From the NCBI GenBank assembly GCA_965656085.1, contig CBFHJA010000017.1, forward strand, positions 19,543 to 83,542: a stretch of 64,000 bases of DNA, read 5' to 3'. The position numbers and the translations under genes were made by a program. The notes under the pieces are model-generated. The model had not been told where the DNA came from. It saw nothing but the letters and a program-made list of their open reading frames with translations, and did not search any database. Position 1 is the first letter of the stretch. Every line of letters begins with the position of its first letter. This document shows, piece by piece, positions 7,690 to 15,424 of the stretch. The stretch comes from Aliishimia sp965656085 (lineage in GTDB: Bacteria > Pseudomonadota > Alphaproteobacteria > Rhodobacterales > Rhodobacteraceae).

Positions 7690-8355
7690 ATGAGCAGAAT
7701 TGCTTTCGAAATGCGGGATCAGATGGATGACATGTCGGAAACCGATTTTGAAGACACCGTGGGTTTGAGTAAGGCTGCATTTCGTGACTATCTGATGGCT
7801 GCCGCAGACCAAGAAGATAAGTGCCTGGCGCATGAGGGCGAACCCGCCCCCAACTTTTCGGCTCACACGCTGAATGCAAAAGGAGGTGTCTCTTCCGAAC
7901 TTTTCAACCTTTCCGATCTACGCGGTGCTCCAGTCTCGCTGATATTCGGGTGCTACACCTGCCCGGTTTTCCGACGCCAATCAGATAGCATGAAGCAACA
8001 TATTGAGCGCTACAGTGATCGCGTACAGTTCGTATTTGTGTATGTGTTGGAAGCGCATCCAACAGATGGGTGGAACACTGATTCAAACAGAGCCGCTGGA
8101 GTGATGTATGCCCAGCCCATCAGTTTGGAGGACCGTGCAGCAGTCGCCAATGACTGGCGTAAGGCATACGGATTCAGGAACCCGGTTGTTCTTGATTGGC
8201 CAGACAATCGAATAAACGCGGACTATGCAGGAGAACCTGAGCGGCTTTACGTGTTGGACAGTGACGGCAGCGTGACGTTCAAGTCAGAACAGGGACCGTA
8301 CTACGATAGCCACCTCGAGGACTGGGCCGCTGCCTTAGAAACAGTCGCTCGCTGA
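7690..8355 (+). CDS. Iodothyronine deiodinase-family thioredoxin-fold protein, Cys form
   Basis: 221 residues, preceded by GGGAGGGATATTTCA. Residues 55-110 start a thioredoxin-like fold: PAPNFSAHTL, then LIFGCYTCPVF at 84-94, VFVYVLEAHPTDGW at 115-128, VVLDWPDN, and EPERLYVLDSDG with a later QGP. These align with the deiodinase core of vertebrate enzymes (FGSCT-Sec-P, EAH..DGW, PERLY). Here Cys91 (TGC) occupies the selenocysteine position. Family knowledge suggests a reductive thiol or dehalogenase-like reaction; the substrate is unknown. Base and codon use look more AT-rich than in flanking genes, a possible sign of transfer. No signal peptide is seen. Other possibility: a generic redoxin. 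Confidence 0.75.
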   Translation: MSRIAFEMRDQMDDMSETDFEDTVGLSKAAFRDYLMAAADQEDKCLAHEGEPAPNFSAHTLNAKGGVSSELFNLSDLRGAPVSLIFGCYTCPVFRRQSDSMKQHIERYSDRVQFVFVYVLEAHPTDGWNTDSNRAAGVMYAQPISLEDRAAVANDWRKAYGFRNPVVLDWPDNRINADYAGEPERLYVLDSDGSVTFKSEQGPYYDSHLEDWAAALETVAR

Positions 8356-8544
8356 TTTACGCAGAAATGCACCCGCCAATTTCTGGGCTCAATATCCAAA
8401 GGCGGCTTGTTCACCTCACAACTTGAAAGCAGCCATTGGTATGAACGGATCGAATGGCGGCAATGTCCCGCTTAGCCGACCTTCCTCACCGGAAAAGCCT
8501 TGCGATCGGGCCTCTGATGCGCTTGGAGCGACCGCGCGCACGGG

Positions 8545-9291
8545 TCATGCGATCAGGAACGACACATCTCCCGGCGCAATCACCGCTGCCGACAACACGC
8601 TGGTGGCGTAGGCGCCGGTATCCACGCTGATGCGGCCATGCTCGGCGATGGCGTTGTCGACGATCGTGTGGCCATGCACCACCCAAGTGCTGTCGCGGCG
8701 GTCCTCGGTTTCGAAGTCCGGATGGCCCCAGACCAGCGTGTGCGCGTCCTGCTCGTCGATGGGAGTCATCGGATCGGCCCCGGCATGGACGACGGCGATG
8801 TTGCCGCTCTGCCATGAGGTCGGGCATTTGTAGATCCAGTCGATCAGATCCGCGCCCATTTCCTCGGCCAGATGGTCGCGCGCGGCGATCCACTCGGCCT
8901 CATCGGCGGTCTGCGCCAGCAAGGGTGCGCCGAAGCTGGCCATGGTCTGGAGCCCGCCGAAGCGGAGCCAGCGCGGACCTTGCGCAGCGGGGTCTTCGAG
9001 GAAATTCAGGAGCATGTCCTCGTGATTGCCCAGAAGGCAGGTCACGTTGCCGGCCTCGGTGCGCGTCTTGAGGGTCCGCAGCACGTCGGCGCTCTGCTCG
9101 CCGCGGTCCACATAGTCGCCCACGAAGACAAGCGGCAGGTCCGCATGCGGGCTCTCGGCAAGCCCGTCCAGCAACCGGTGCAGAAGATCGGCCCGGCCAT
9201 GCACGTCCCCCACCGCCACGAAGGGCTGATCGGGCAGGATTTCACCGGAAAACCTGTGTTTTTTGGGCAAAAGTCGCTTCAGAAACTGCAT
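8545..9291 (-). CDS. PPP-family metallophosphoesterase (serine/threonine phosphatase-like)
   Basis: 248 residues carrying the full PPP metal-site signature: GDVHG at 28-32, GDYVDRG at 58-64, LLGNHE ending near 91, a later VVHAG and the C-terminal WVVHGHTI. The family hydrolyses phosphomonoesters, often on proteins or nucleotides, with two metal ions. Bacterial members of this size act as single-domain cytoplasmic enzymes; the target is not readable here. It is transcribed divergently from yjbH with 80 nt between them, so it could share a control region with the exopolysaccharide locus. Confidence 0.88.
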   Translation of the reverse strand: MQFLKRLLPKKHRFSGEILPDQPFVAVGDVHGRADLLHRLLDGLAESPHADLPLVFVGDYVDRGEQSADVLRTLKTRTEAGNVTCLLGNHEDMLLNFLEDPAAQGPRWLRFGGLQTMASFGAPLLAQTADEAEWIAARDHLAEEMGADLIDWIYKCPTSWQSGNIAVVHAGADPMTPIDEQDAHTLVWGHPDFETEDRRDSTWVVHGHTIVDNAIAEHGRISVDTGAYATSVLSAAVIAPGDVSFLIA

Positions 9292-9371
9292 GGGAGGGGA
9301 AGTAATCTATTTATTCTTGGACGCCAAGTCGGCATTAAGACACAAAAGGCAGGCAAAAGACCCATGGCAGG

Positions 9372-11513
9372 ATGACAGGCATCTTTCACGCGATCACACG
9401 CGCAGCGGCCACCGTTGCGGTCTTGCTGCCTGACAGTGCGGCACTGGCCCAGCAGGACGACCCATGGTCGCGGCAGGTGCTCAATACGCTCGGCTCGCCC
9501 GGGCTGATCGACATGCCATCCGCCCATGCGATGCGCGATGCCGACGCCGCCTTTACCGGCGCGTATTTCGACCGGACCTCGCGCAACACCTTCTATTTCC
9601 AGATCTCTCCGCGCCTGTCAGGGGTCTTTCGCTATTCCGGCATCTACAATTTTGTGGGTGACAACGACCAGTTCTTCGACCGCAGCTTCGATGTGCGCTA
9701 CGTGCTCGCCGAGGAAACGCCGCGTTCGCCCGCGGTGACGCTCGGGCTGCAGGATTTCGGCGGTACGGGGATTTATGCCGCGGAATATGTGGTGGCCACC
9801 AAGACCTTCGGACGGTTCCGCACGACGCTGGGCATGGGCTGGGGGCGGCTCGGCTCGCAGGGCGGGTTCGACAATCCGCTCAGCCTGCTCAGCGACCGGT
9901 TCGACACCCGCCCCGACAGTGTCGGCGGGATCGCCGGCACCGGCCAGCTCGACAGCAGCAACTGGTTTCGGGGCGACGCCGCGCTGTTCGGCGGTGTGCA
10001 ATACTGGCTCAATGACCGGACGATCCTGACCGCGGAATACTCCTCCGACGCCTATGTGGAGGAAGAACGCCGGGTCGGGTTCACTCAGGACATCCCGTTC
10101 AATTTCGGCGCCAGCTATCGGTTCGACAACGGCATCGAGGCCACCGCCGCCCTGCTCTATGGCAAGACCATCGCGCTGCAATTCTCCTATGTCGGCAATC
10201 CCAAGGGTCCGCGCCTTGCCGGCGGCGGCAGCGATCCGGCCATCGCGCCCGTTGCCGTGCGCGCGCCCGGGGCCGCGCGGGATCTTGGCTGGACCACGCA
10301 GCCGGACGCGCCCGCCATTCTGTCCGACAACACAGCGCAGATCTTCGCCGGGGCCGGGCTGTCGCTCGACCGGCTCGACGTGTCGGCAACCCGGGCCGTG
10401 GTGCGGTTCCGGAACACCCGGTATCAAAGCTCGGGCCAAGCCGTGGGCCGGGCCGCGCGGCTGCTCACGAGCCTGATGCCCGCGTCGGTGGAGACCTTTG
10501 AGCTCATCCCGGTCTCCGACACCGGTCTGCCGGCCTCGCGGGTGGTCGTCCGGCGCAGCGATCTCGAAGAGCTCGAAACCGCTCCCGACGCCAGTTGGCA
10601 AAGCTATGCACGCGCCGAGATCACCGACGCGGTGCCGGTGATCGGCGGCAGCCGCGGCGGGGCCGGGATTTTCCCGCGCTTCACATGGGGGGTCGGGCCG
10701 TTCCTCGACACCAGTACGTTCGATCCCGAAAGCCCGATCCGGGCCGATATCGGGATCGCCGCCAATGCCCGCTACGAGCCCGCGCCCGGCCTCGTGTTCT
10801 CGGGGCGCGTCAAGCAGCAGATCTATTCGGACCGGGGCAACCTGCCGCCCTCCAACTCGGTGATCGAGCCTGTGCGCTCGAATATCGGGCTTTATGCGAA
10901 GGAGGGCGAAACGGCGGTGGAGCATCTCACGGGGGCGTATTACTGGCGCCCGGGCGCGGACCTCTATGGCCGTGTCACTGTCGGGTATCTGGAAACAATG
11001 TTTGGCGGGATTTCCGGCGAGATGCTCTGGAAGCCGGTGGACAGCCGCTGGGCGCTCGGGATCGAAGCGAACTACGTGAAACAGCGCGATTTCGACCAGC
11101 AATTCGGGTTTCAGGACTACGAGGTGTTCACCGGGCACGGGTCGGTCTACTGGGATATCGGAAACGGATACCACGCTCAGATCGACGCGGGCCGCTACCT
11201 CGCCGGCGATTGGGGCGGCACGCTGACCTTCGACCGCGAATTCAAGAACGGCATACGCATTGGCGCCTTCGCGACCCTGACCGATGTCCCGTTCGAGGAT
11301 TTCGGCGAGGGGTCCTTCGACAAGGGCATCCGCTTCTCGGTGCCTGTCTCGCTCCTCACCGGTCAGTCCACCAAGGACACGATCACGCGCACGGTGCGCC
11401 CCGTCACGCGGGATGGCGGCGCGCGGCTTGAAGTGAATGGCCGGCTCTACGAGTCGGTGCGCAGCTTCCACCGGGAAGGGCTTCAGGAACAATGGGGGCG
11501 GTTCTGGCGATGA
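9372..11513 (+). CDS. yjbH: YjbH-domain exopolysaccharide outer-membrane protein
   Basis: 713 residues, close to the roughly 700 of E. coli YjbH. An N-terminal signal sequence (MTGIFHAITRAAATVAVLLP, cleavage after ALAQ) is followed by WSRQVLNTLGSPGLIDMPSA, the family's hallmark opening, and then mostly amphipathic beta-strands such as FYFQISPRLSGVFRYSG and YAAEYVVATKTFGRFR. These suggest an outer-membrane beta-barrel. In enterobacteria yjbEFGH affects production of an extracellular polysaccharide. It is the first gene of yjbH-yjbF here, overlapping the next by the ATGA at 11510-11513. Confidence 0.9.
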   Translation: MTGIFHAITRAAATVAVLLPDSAALAQQDDPWSRQVLNTLGSPGLIDMPSAHAMRDADAAFTGAYFDRTSRNTFYFQISPRLSGVFRYSGIYNFVGDNDQFFDRSFDVRYVLAEETPRSPAVTLGLQDFGGTGIYAAEYVVATKTFGRFRTTLGMGWGRLGSQGGFDNPLSLLSDRFDTRPDSVGGIAGTGQLDSSNWFRGDAALFGGVQYWLNDRTILTAEYSSDAYVEEERRVGFTQDIPFNFGASYRFDNGIEATAALLYGKTIALQFSYVGNPKGPRLAGGGSDPAIAPVAVRAPGAARDLGWTTQPDAPAILSDNTAQIFAGAGLSLDRLDVSATRAVVRFRNTRYQSSGQAVGRAARLLTSLMPASVETFELIPVSDTGLPASRVVVRRSDLEELETAPDASWQSYARAEITDAVPVIGGSRGGAGIFPRFTWGVGPFLDTSTFDPESPIRADIGIAANARYEPAPGLVFSGRVKQQIYSDRGNLPPSNSVIEPVRSNIGLYAKEGETAVEHLTGAYYWRPGADLYGRVTVGYLETMFGGISGEMLWKPVDSRWALGIEANYVKQRDFDQQFGFQDYEVFTGHGSVYWDIGNGYHAQIDAGRYLAGDWGGTLTFDREFKNGIRIGAFATLTDVPFEDFGEGSFDKGIRFSVPVSLLTGQSTKDTITRTVRPVTRDGGARLEVNGRLYESVRSFHREGLQEQWGRFWR

Positions 11514-12169
11514 CGCGGCGCGGTTTGGCTTTGCTCCTTGGCCTGCTGACGGTCCTGACCGGCTGCGGGACCGAACGGACGAGTTTGGTGGATCAGATCA
11601 TTGCCACCGTCGGACAGCTTACATCGCGCCCCGCAGAGGGCCCGCCCCTGCGGGACCGCCTGACCCCGGCGGTTCTGGAGGAGATCGGCACGCCGATCCT
11701 GATCGTGGAGTTTCCGCAAACCGGCTCCGAGGCCGGCGCGCAGCGCCTGAGGGCGGAGGGCGATCTGGAGATCTGGAGCACGCTCAACGGGGTGCAATTC
11801 GCGTTCCGGGACGGCGTTCTGCTCTACACGCGCGGGATTCCCGGCGATCTGATGTCGGCGGATCTGCGCAATGTGCGCCCGGCGATGGCATCCGGCGGCT
11901 CTGACGTGGTGCGGGTGCATCGCTACCTAGACGGAGAGAATCAGGAGATGGTGCGCGCCTATGTGTGTCAGTACCGGCAAGCAGGCCGGGAGCGGGTGAC
12001 GGTCTTGACGGGCAGTTTCACGACGCGAAAGGTGATCGAAACCTGCGTGAGCACGACCGAACAGGTTGAAAATCAGTACTGGTTCGATGCCGGCGGATTG
12101 ATGCGCAAATCGACACAATGGATCGGCCCGGACGCGGGCTATGTGAATTTCGAGCGGATAAACGACTAG
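11510..12169 (+). CDS. yjbF: YjbF/GfcB-family lipoprotein
   Basis: 219 residues from the ATG overlapping the yjbH stop; an in-frame ATG at 11492 with AGGA before it is an alternative. The signal peptide ends in a lipobox LTGC, so the protein is probably a lipoprotein. The rest (TPAVLEEIGTPILIVEFPQT near residue 55, WSTLNGVQFAFRDGVLLYTR, GLMRKSTQWIGPDAGYVNFE near the end) fits the GfcB/YjbF family of capsule and exopolysaccharide accessory lipoproteins. Its overlap with yjbH supports a joint role in polysaccharide export. Confidence 0.85.
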   Translation: MTRRGLALLLGLLTVLTGCGTERTSLVDQIIATVGQLTSRPAEGPPLRDRLTPAVLEEIGTPILIVEFPQTGSEAGAQRLRAEGDLEIWSTLNGVQFAFRDGVLLYTRGIPGDLMSADLRNVRPAMASGGSDVVRVHRYLDGENQEMVRAYVCQYRQAGRERVTVLTGSFTTRKVIETCVSTTEQVENQYWFDAGGLMRKSTQWIGPDAGYVNFERIND

Positions 12170-12219
12170 GACGCGCACGATTTTTGGCTCAATCGGCGGA
12201 ATTTTTCCAAAATTCGTAG

Positions 12220-12230
12220 CATTTTTGACA
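12220..12230 (+). promoter_or_regulatory. CATTTTTGACA element upstream of the YjbE-like gene
   Basis: CATTTTTGACA contains a consensus -35 hexamer (TTGACA at 12225-12230) but no good -10 follows at 16-18 nt. The same 11-mer occurs on the minus strand at 27623-27633 before the tailspike-like gene, and a shorter CATTTTTG lies at 14160-14167 before exoY. A perfect 10-nt palindrome GTTCTAGAAC follows at 12258-12267. Confidence 0.35.
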
Positions 12231-12295
12231 GAGCGGATTGAAACGGAGCCCGTGCTGTTCTAGAACAAACTCAATCATGCAAGGGAGTCGCACCC

Positions 12296-12526
12296 ATGAA
12301 ACGTTCCATTTTGACAATTGCCTTTCTCGCAGCGTCCGTGGCGGCTGCGCCCGTAGCAGCAGAGGAAGTCAAGCCTGTTCAGCCCACCGTCCAGCCCAAG
12401 GCATCGAGCCAGGGTGCTGCGGCTCTTGGCGCTCTGACAACAACGCAACTCGCGCTGTTCGCGGTTGCCGTGGTTGCCGCCGGTGCTGCCGTGGCAAATA
12501 GCGGAAGCAGCAGCTCCACTCAGTAA
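12296..12526 (+). CDS. YjbE-like small secreted protein
   Basis: 76 residues with a signal peptide (MKRSILTIAFLAASVAAAPV, cleavage after VAA near 21). The mature part is a short Pro/Val/Gln linker, an Ala/Val-rich hydrophobic segment (LFAVAVVAAGAAVA) and the C-terminus NSGSSSSTQ. Small size, signal, hydrophobic tail and Ser-rich end in STQ resemble E. coli YjbE, first gene of yjbEFGH, and its position next to yjbH-yjbF supports that. AAGGGAGTCGCACCC precedes the ATG. Function is unknown; a periplasmic or membrane role in exopolysaccharide production is inferred. The assignment rests on shape and context, not strong motifs. Confidence 0.6.
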   Translation: MKRSILTIAFLAASVAAAPVAAEEVKPVQPTVQPKASSQGAAALGALTTTQLALFAVAVVAAGAAVANSGSSSSTQ

Positions 12527-12584
12527 TCCTTCAGGCACGCTTGTCGGCGAGGCCGTTTTTACTGGCGGATTTTAGCAACAATCA

Positions 12585-12620
12585 AAGGGCGCTACTTCAA
12601 AAGTAGCGCCCTTCCTGTTG
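12585..12620. terminator. Hairpin terminator between the YjbE-like gene and wza
   Basis: AAGGGCGCTACTT (12585-12597) and AAGTAGCGCCCTT (12601-12613) form a perfect 13-bp stem with a CAA loop. CCTGTTGTGTTT follows rather than a clean T-run, so termination in the plus direction may be incomplete. Confidence 0.65.
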
Positions 12621-12680
12621 TGTTTGCATGCAAAAATGAGCAAGGGTTCTGTCAGATTCCTTGGACACACGGAGACCGTT

Positions 12681-14045
12681 ATGTTCCGGCTCGCACTTGT
12701 TATTTCGGCCTTCGCGACCCTGTCGAGCTGTGGAATCAGCTACCATTCGCCTGACATCAATCCGCTTGCCGACAGCGACAACAAAGTGCGCGTCGTGTCG
12801 ATGACGCCCGAGACAGTCCTCGCCGCCAACCAGCAACGCTACACCCCCAAGACCCTGCCTGCCGTTTTCTACCAGTCCGCAGGAACCGGCGGTGCCGTCC
12901 AGAGCGCCGGTGCGGCGCCCGAAGCCGTGTTCGATCAGCGCACCCGGCCCGCCGGGCTGGAGACGCGTCTGCCGCCGCCCATCGTGCCCGCCCCCTACCA
13001 GATCGGCATCGGGGACGTCGTTCTGCTGGCCACGCCGCGCACCGGAAACACCGTCGAGCAACTCAGCGGGCTGCTGGCCGCGCAGAATGCCCGGCAAGGC
13101 TACACCGTGCAGGATGATGGCGCGATCGCGATCCCCAATGTGGGCCGCGTTCAGGTTGCCGGGCTGACCCTTGAGCAGGCCGAGGATGAGCTTTTCCAGC
13201 GGCTTGTCGAGAACCAGATCGATCCGACCTTCAGTCTCGAAATCGCTGAATTCAACTCCCGGAAAGTCTCCATCGGCGGCGCGGTGCGCAATCCCCGCGT
13301 GGTGTCCGTCACCCTCACGCCGCTCTTTCTCGACGAAGTGCTTGCCGCTGCCGGTGGCATCAACGCTCCGGATCTGGACCTGACCACCGTGCGCATCTAC
13401 CGCGACGGAACGCTCTACCAGATCCCGGTCGGCGAACTTTATTCCAACCCCGGCCTGCGCCGCATCCAGTTGACGGATGGTGACAGCGTGTTCGTCGATA
13501 CCGAGTATGAGCTTGACCTTGCCGAGGCCTATTTCGAGCAACAGATCACGCTCGCGGAGTTCCGGCAGGATTCGCGGAGCATTGCGCTGGACCAACTGCG
13601 CACGGAGGTCGATCTGCGCCGCAATGCCCTGAACGAGGCAAGGCAGAATTTCAGAGCGCGCACCGAGCTTGGCGACGAGGATCGCGACTACGTCTATCTT
13701 ACCGGGGAAGTCGGGACCCAGAGCCGGTACACGCTGCCCTTCGGGCGTCAGGCCACGCTCGCCGATGCGCTCTATTCCAGTGGCGGCGTGCCGACCGAAA
13801 CCGCCGATGTGCGGGAGGTTTACGTGCTGCGCGGCGCGAATGATCCGCGCGAATTCGGAGCCGTGACCGCATGGCGCCTGAATGCCAAGGACGCCACGAA
13901 TTTCCTGCTCGCAACGCGGTTCGAACTGCGCCCGAACGATGTGGTCTTCATCGCAGAGCAGCCCGTCACCCGCTGGGCCCGCGTGATCCGTCAGATCTCA
14001 CCGGGGCTGATCAACACCGGCGTCTTGGCCACAACCCGGAATTAA
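12681..14045 (+). CDS. wza: Polysaccharide export outer-membrane lipoprotein, Wza type
   Basis: 454 residues from MFRLALVISAFATLSSCG, a lipoprotein signal with lipobox LSSC; GGAGACCGTT precedes the ATG. A polysaccharide-export domain begins around residue 120 (YQIGIGDVVLLATPR, YTVQDDGAIAIPNVGRVQVA, LTLEQAEDELFQRL). It is followed by two SLBB-like beta-grasp units (VSIGGAVRNPRVV and VYLTGEVGTQSRYTLPFGR) and a C-terminal helix (WARVIRQISP). Wza-type proteins form the octameric outer-membrane channel for capsule or exopolysaccharide and work with the Wzc kinase, here at 27913-30072. The gene appears monocistronic. Confidence 0.92.
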   Translation: MFRLALVISAFATLSSCGISYHSPDINPLADSDNKVRVVSMTPETVLAANQQRYTPKTLPAVFYQSAGTGGAVQSAGAAPEAVFDQRTRPAGLETRLPPPIVPAPYQIGIGDVVLLATPRTGNTVEQLSGLLAAQNARQGYTVQDDGAIAIPNVGRVQVAGLTLEQAEDELFQRLVENQIDPTFSLEIAEFNSRKVSIGGAVRNPRVVSVTLTPLFLDEVLAAAGGINAPDLDLTTVRIYRDGTLYQIPVGELYSNPGLRRIQLTDGDSVFVDTEYELDLAEAYFEQQITLAEFRQDSRSIALDQLRTEVDLRRNALNEARQNFRARTELGDEDRDYVYLTGEVGTQSRYTLPFGRQATLADALYSSGGVPTETADVREVYVLRGANDPREFGAVTAWRLNAKDATNFLLATRFELRPNDVVFIAEQPVTRWARVIRQISPGLINTGVLATTRN

Positions 14046-14622
14046 ATCCCTCGCGGTCGTGGCAGGGTGGCTGCGGGCGGGATCGCGACCTGTGGCGCGA
14101 GCGGGTTTTCGGGAAAACCCAATGAGCCCGACAGCTTGCACAGGGCGCTTGGCAAATCGCATTTTTGTGCAGGGTTGCACCCTGTATGCTTGTGTATGCG
14201 GTATTTGATTCGCCTGAGACGACAGGAGGCTGTGCAAAACAGTGGCAGAATACCGCCAACCGCTCTTGTTTTAATCAATGCCATTAACGCTTGGGGCAAA
14301 AAAATTCAGGCTGAAACACCAGGGTGCCCTTAGGCAAACTGTATGGAGCAGGCCTCCAAGGCCAATTGTCCAAGGCAAATTCCATTGCAGTTCAACGTTT
14401 TATGCATTTTCGCGCATCCTCGCGCAGGCTGCGCGCGCAGAAAGTCACGCTGCAGCGCAGAAACCTCGTGGAAACCTTGTCCAGTTTCGCCTCTCGACAA
14501 GCTCGAACCCACCCCTTACGACGAAAGTAGAACCGTGGGGGCTCACCTGTACATTCGCGTGGCGCGTCCCTTGGCGGACAAGGCTGAGAAAGGTCTCTCT
14601 CTTGGTCACGGGAGCACGACGA
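14046..14622. other. Long intergenic region before exoY
   Basis: 577 nt without a convincing gene. The frame open across its right part reads as low-complexity non-protein sequence. It contains a perfect inverted repeat GGGTTTTC-GG-GAAAACCC at 14103-14120, the CATTTTTG box at 14160-14167 and a small hairpin CAGGGT-TGC-ACCCTG at 14170-14184. It is visibly more AT-rich than its neighbours, as expected of a control region for the exopolysaccharide operon. Confidence 0.5.
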
Positions 14623-15321
14623 TTGAAACATGTTGATTTTTCCGAGTCGGTAAATGTCGTGAGTGACGCACGCGCATTACGCGATGCAGTTTACCAGGAT
14701 GGCTCAGCAACCTTTTATCGAAAATACGGCAAGCGGGCGCTGGATCTGACGCTCGTGACGCTGCTCACACCAGCCCTCGCCCTGCTTATCGGCGTTCTGG
14801 TGCTCATCGTGCGCCGCGATGGCGGGCCCGGCCTTTTCGGGCACACACGCATCGGTCAGGACGGCACGAGATTCCGCTGCTGGAAAATCCGCACCATGGT
14901 CACGGATTCCGAGCAACGTCTGGAACAGCACCTGCGGAACAATCCCGAGGCCGCAGCGGAATGGGCGCGCGACCACAAGCTCACGAACGATCCGCGCATC
15001 ACGCGCGTCGGGCGCTTCCTGCGCAGGACATCCCTCGACGAATTGCCGCAAATCTGGAACGTGTTCAAAGGCGACATGACCTTTGTGGGCCCGCGTCCGA
15101 TCGTCCTCGAAGAAATGGCCAGATACGGTCGGTATCAGGCGGCCTATCTGGCCATGAAGCCCGGCGTGACGGGCCTGTGGCAAGTCTCGGGCCGCAACGA
15201 GGTGACCTATGACGAACGGGTGCAGATGGACGTCGAGTATTTCGACCGTATGTCATTCTGGGTCGACCTGCGCCTGATCGCACAGACCGCGCTGTCAGTT
15301 GTGAACCGTACCGGGAAGTAA
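14623..15321 (+). CDS. exoY: ExoY-type undecaprenyl-phosphate sugar-1-phosphate transferase
   Basis: 232 residues. The start is read as TTG at 14623 because GGGAGCACGACGA precedes it; the open frame extends far upstream but that part is not protein-like. After a short cytoplasmic N-terminus, a hydrophobic helix spans about 39-63 (RALDLTLVTLLTPALALLIG), followed by FGHTRIGQDGTRFRCWKIRT, LDELPQIWNVFKGDMTFVGP and PGVTGLWQVSGRN. These are the signature blocks of the bacterial sugar transferase family. It would start repeat-unit assembly by loading hexose-1-phosphate, often galactose or glucose, on undecaprenyl phosphate in the inner membrane. First gene of the assembly run. Confidence 0.92.
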   Translation: MKHVDFSESVNVVSDARALRDAVYQDGSATFYRKYGKRALDLTLVTLLTPALALLIGVLVLIVRRDGGPGLFGHTRIGQDGTRFRCWKIRTMVTDSEQRLEQHLRNNPEAAAEWARDHKLTNDPRITRVGRFLRRTSLDELPQIWNVFKGDMTFVGPRPIVLEEMARYGRYQAAYLAMKPGVTGLWQVSGRNEVTYDERVQMDVEYFDRMSFWVDLRLIAQTALSVVNRTGK

Positions 15322-15424
15322 GCAACCCGGCCATGACAGTCCCACATGTTGCAGATGTTCAGCGGCCTCCGAGACCAGAGGCCGGCGACACAGCGCCTTT
15401 CCGCGCGGTGGAAGGTCGATAGCC

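Noticed and set aside
7960..7964. Selenocysteine at the deiodinase active site
   Set aside because: The codon is TGC (Cys), not TGA, and no SECIS-like need arises.
9618..11492. Long open frame antisense to yjbH
   Set aside because: High GC and codon bias in the real gene create antisense frames; the translation is Arg/His/Pro-rich without domains.
14278..14622. In-frame N-terminal extension of exoY
   Set aside because: The added ~115 residues lack domain character, the stretch is AT-rich control DNA, and the TTG at 14623 has a good ribosome site.
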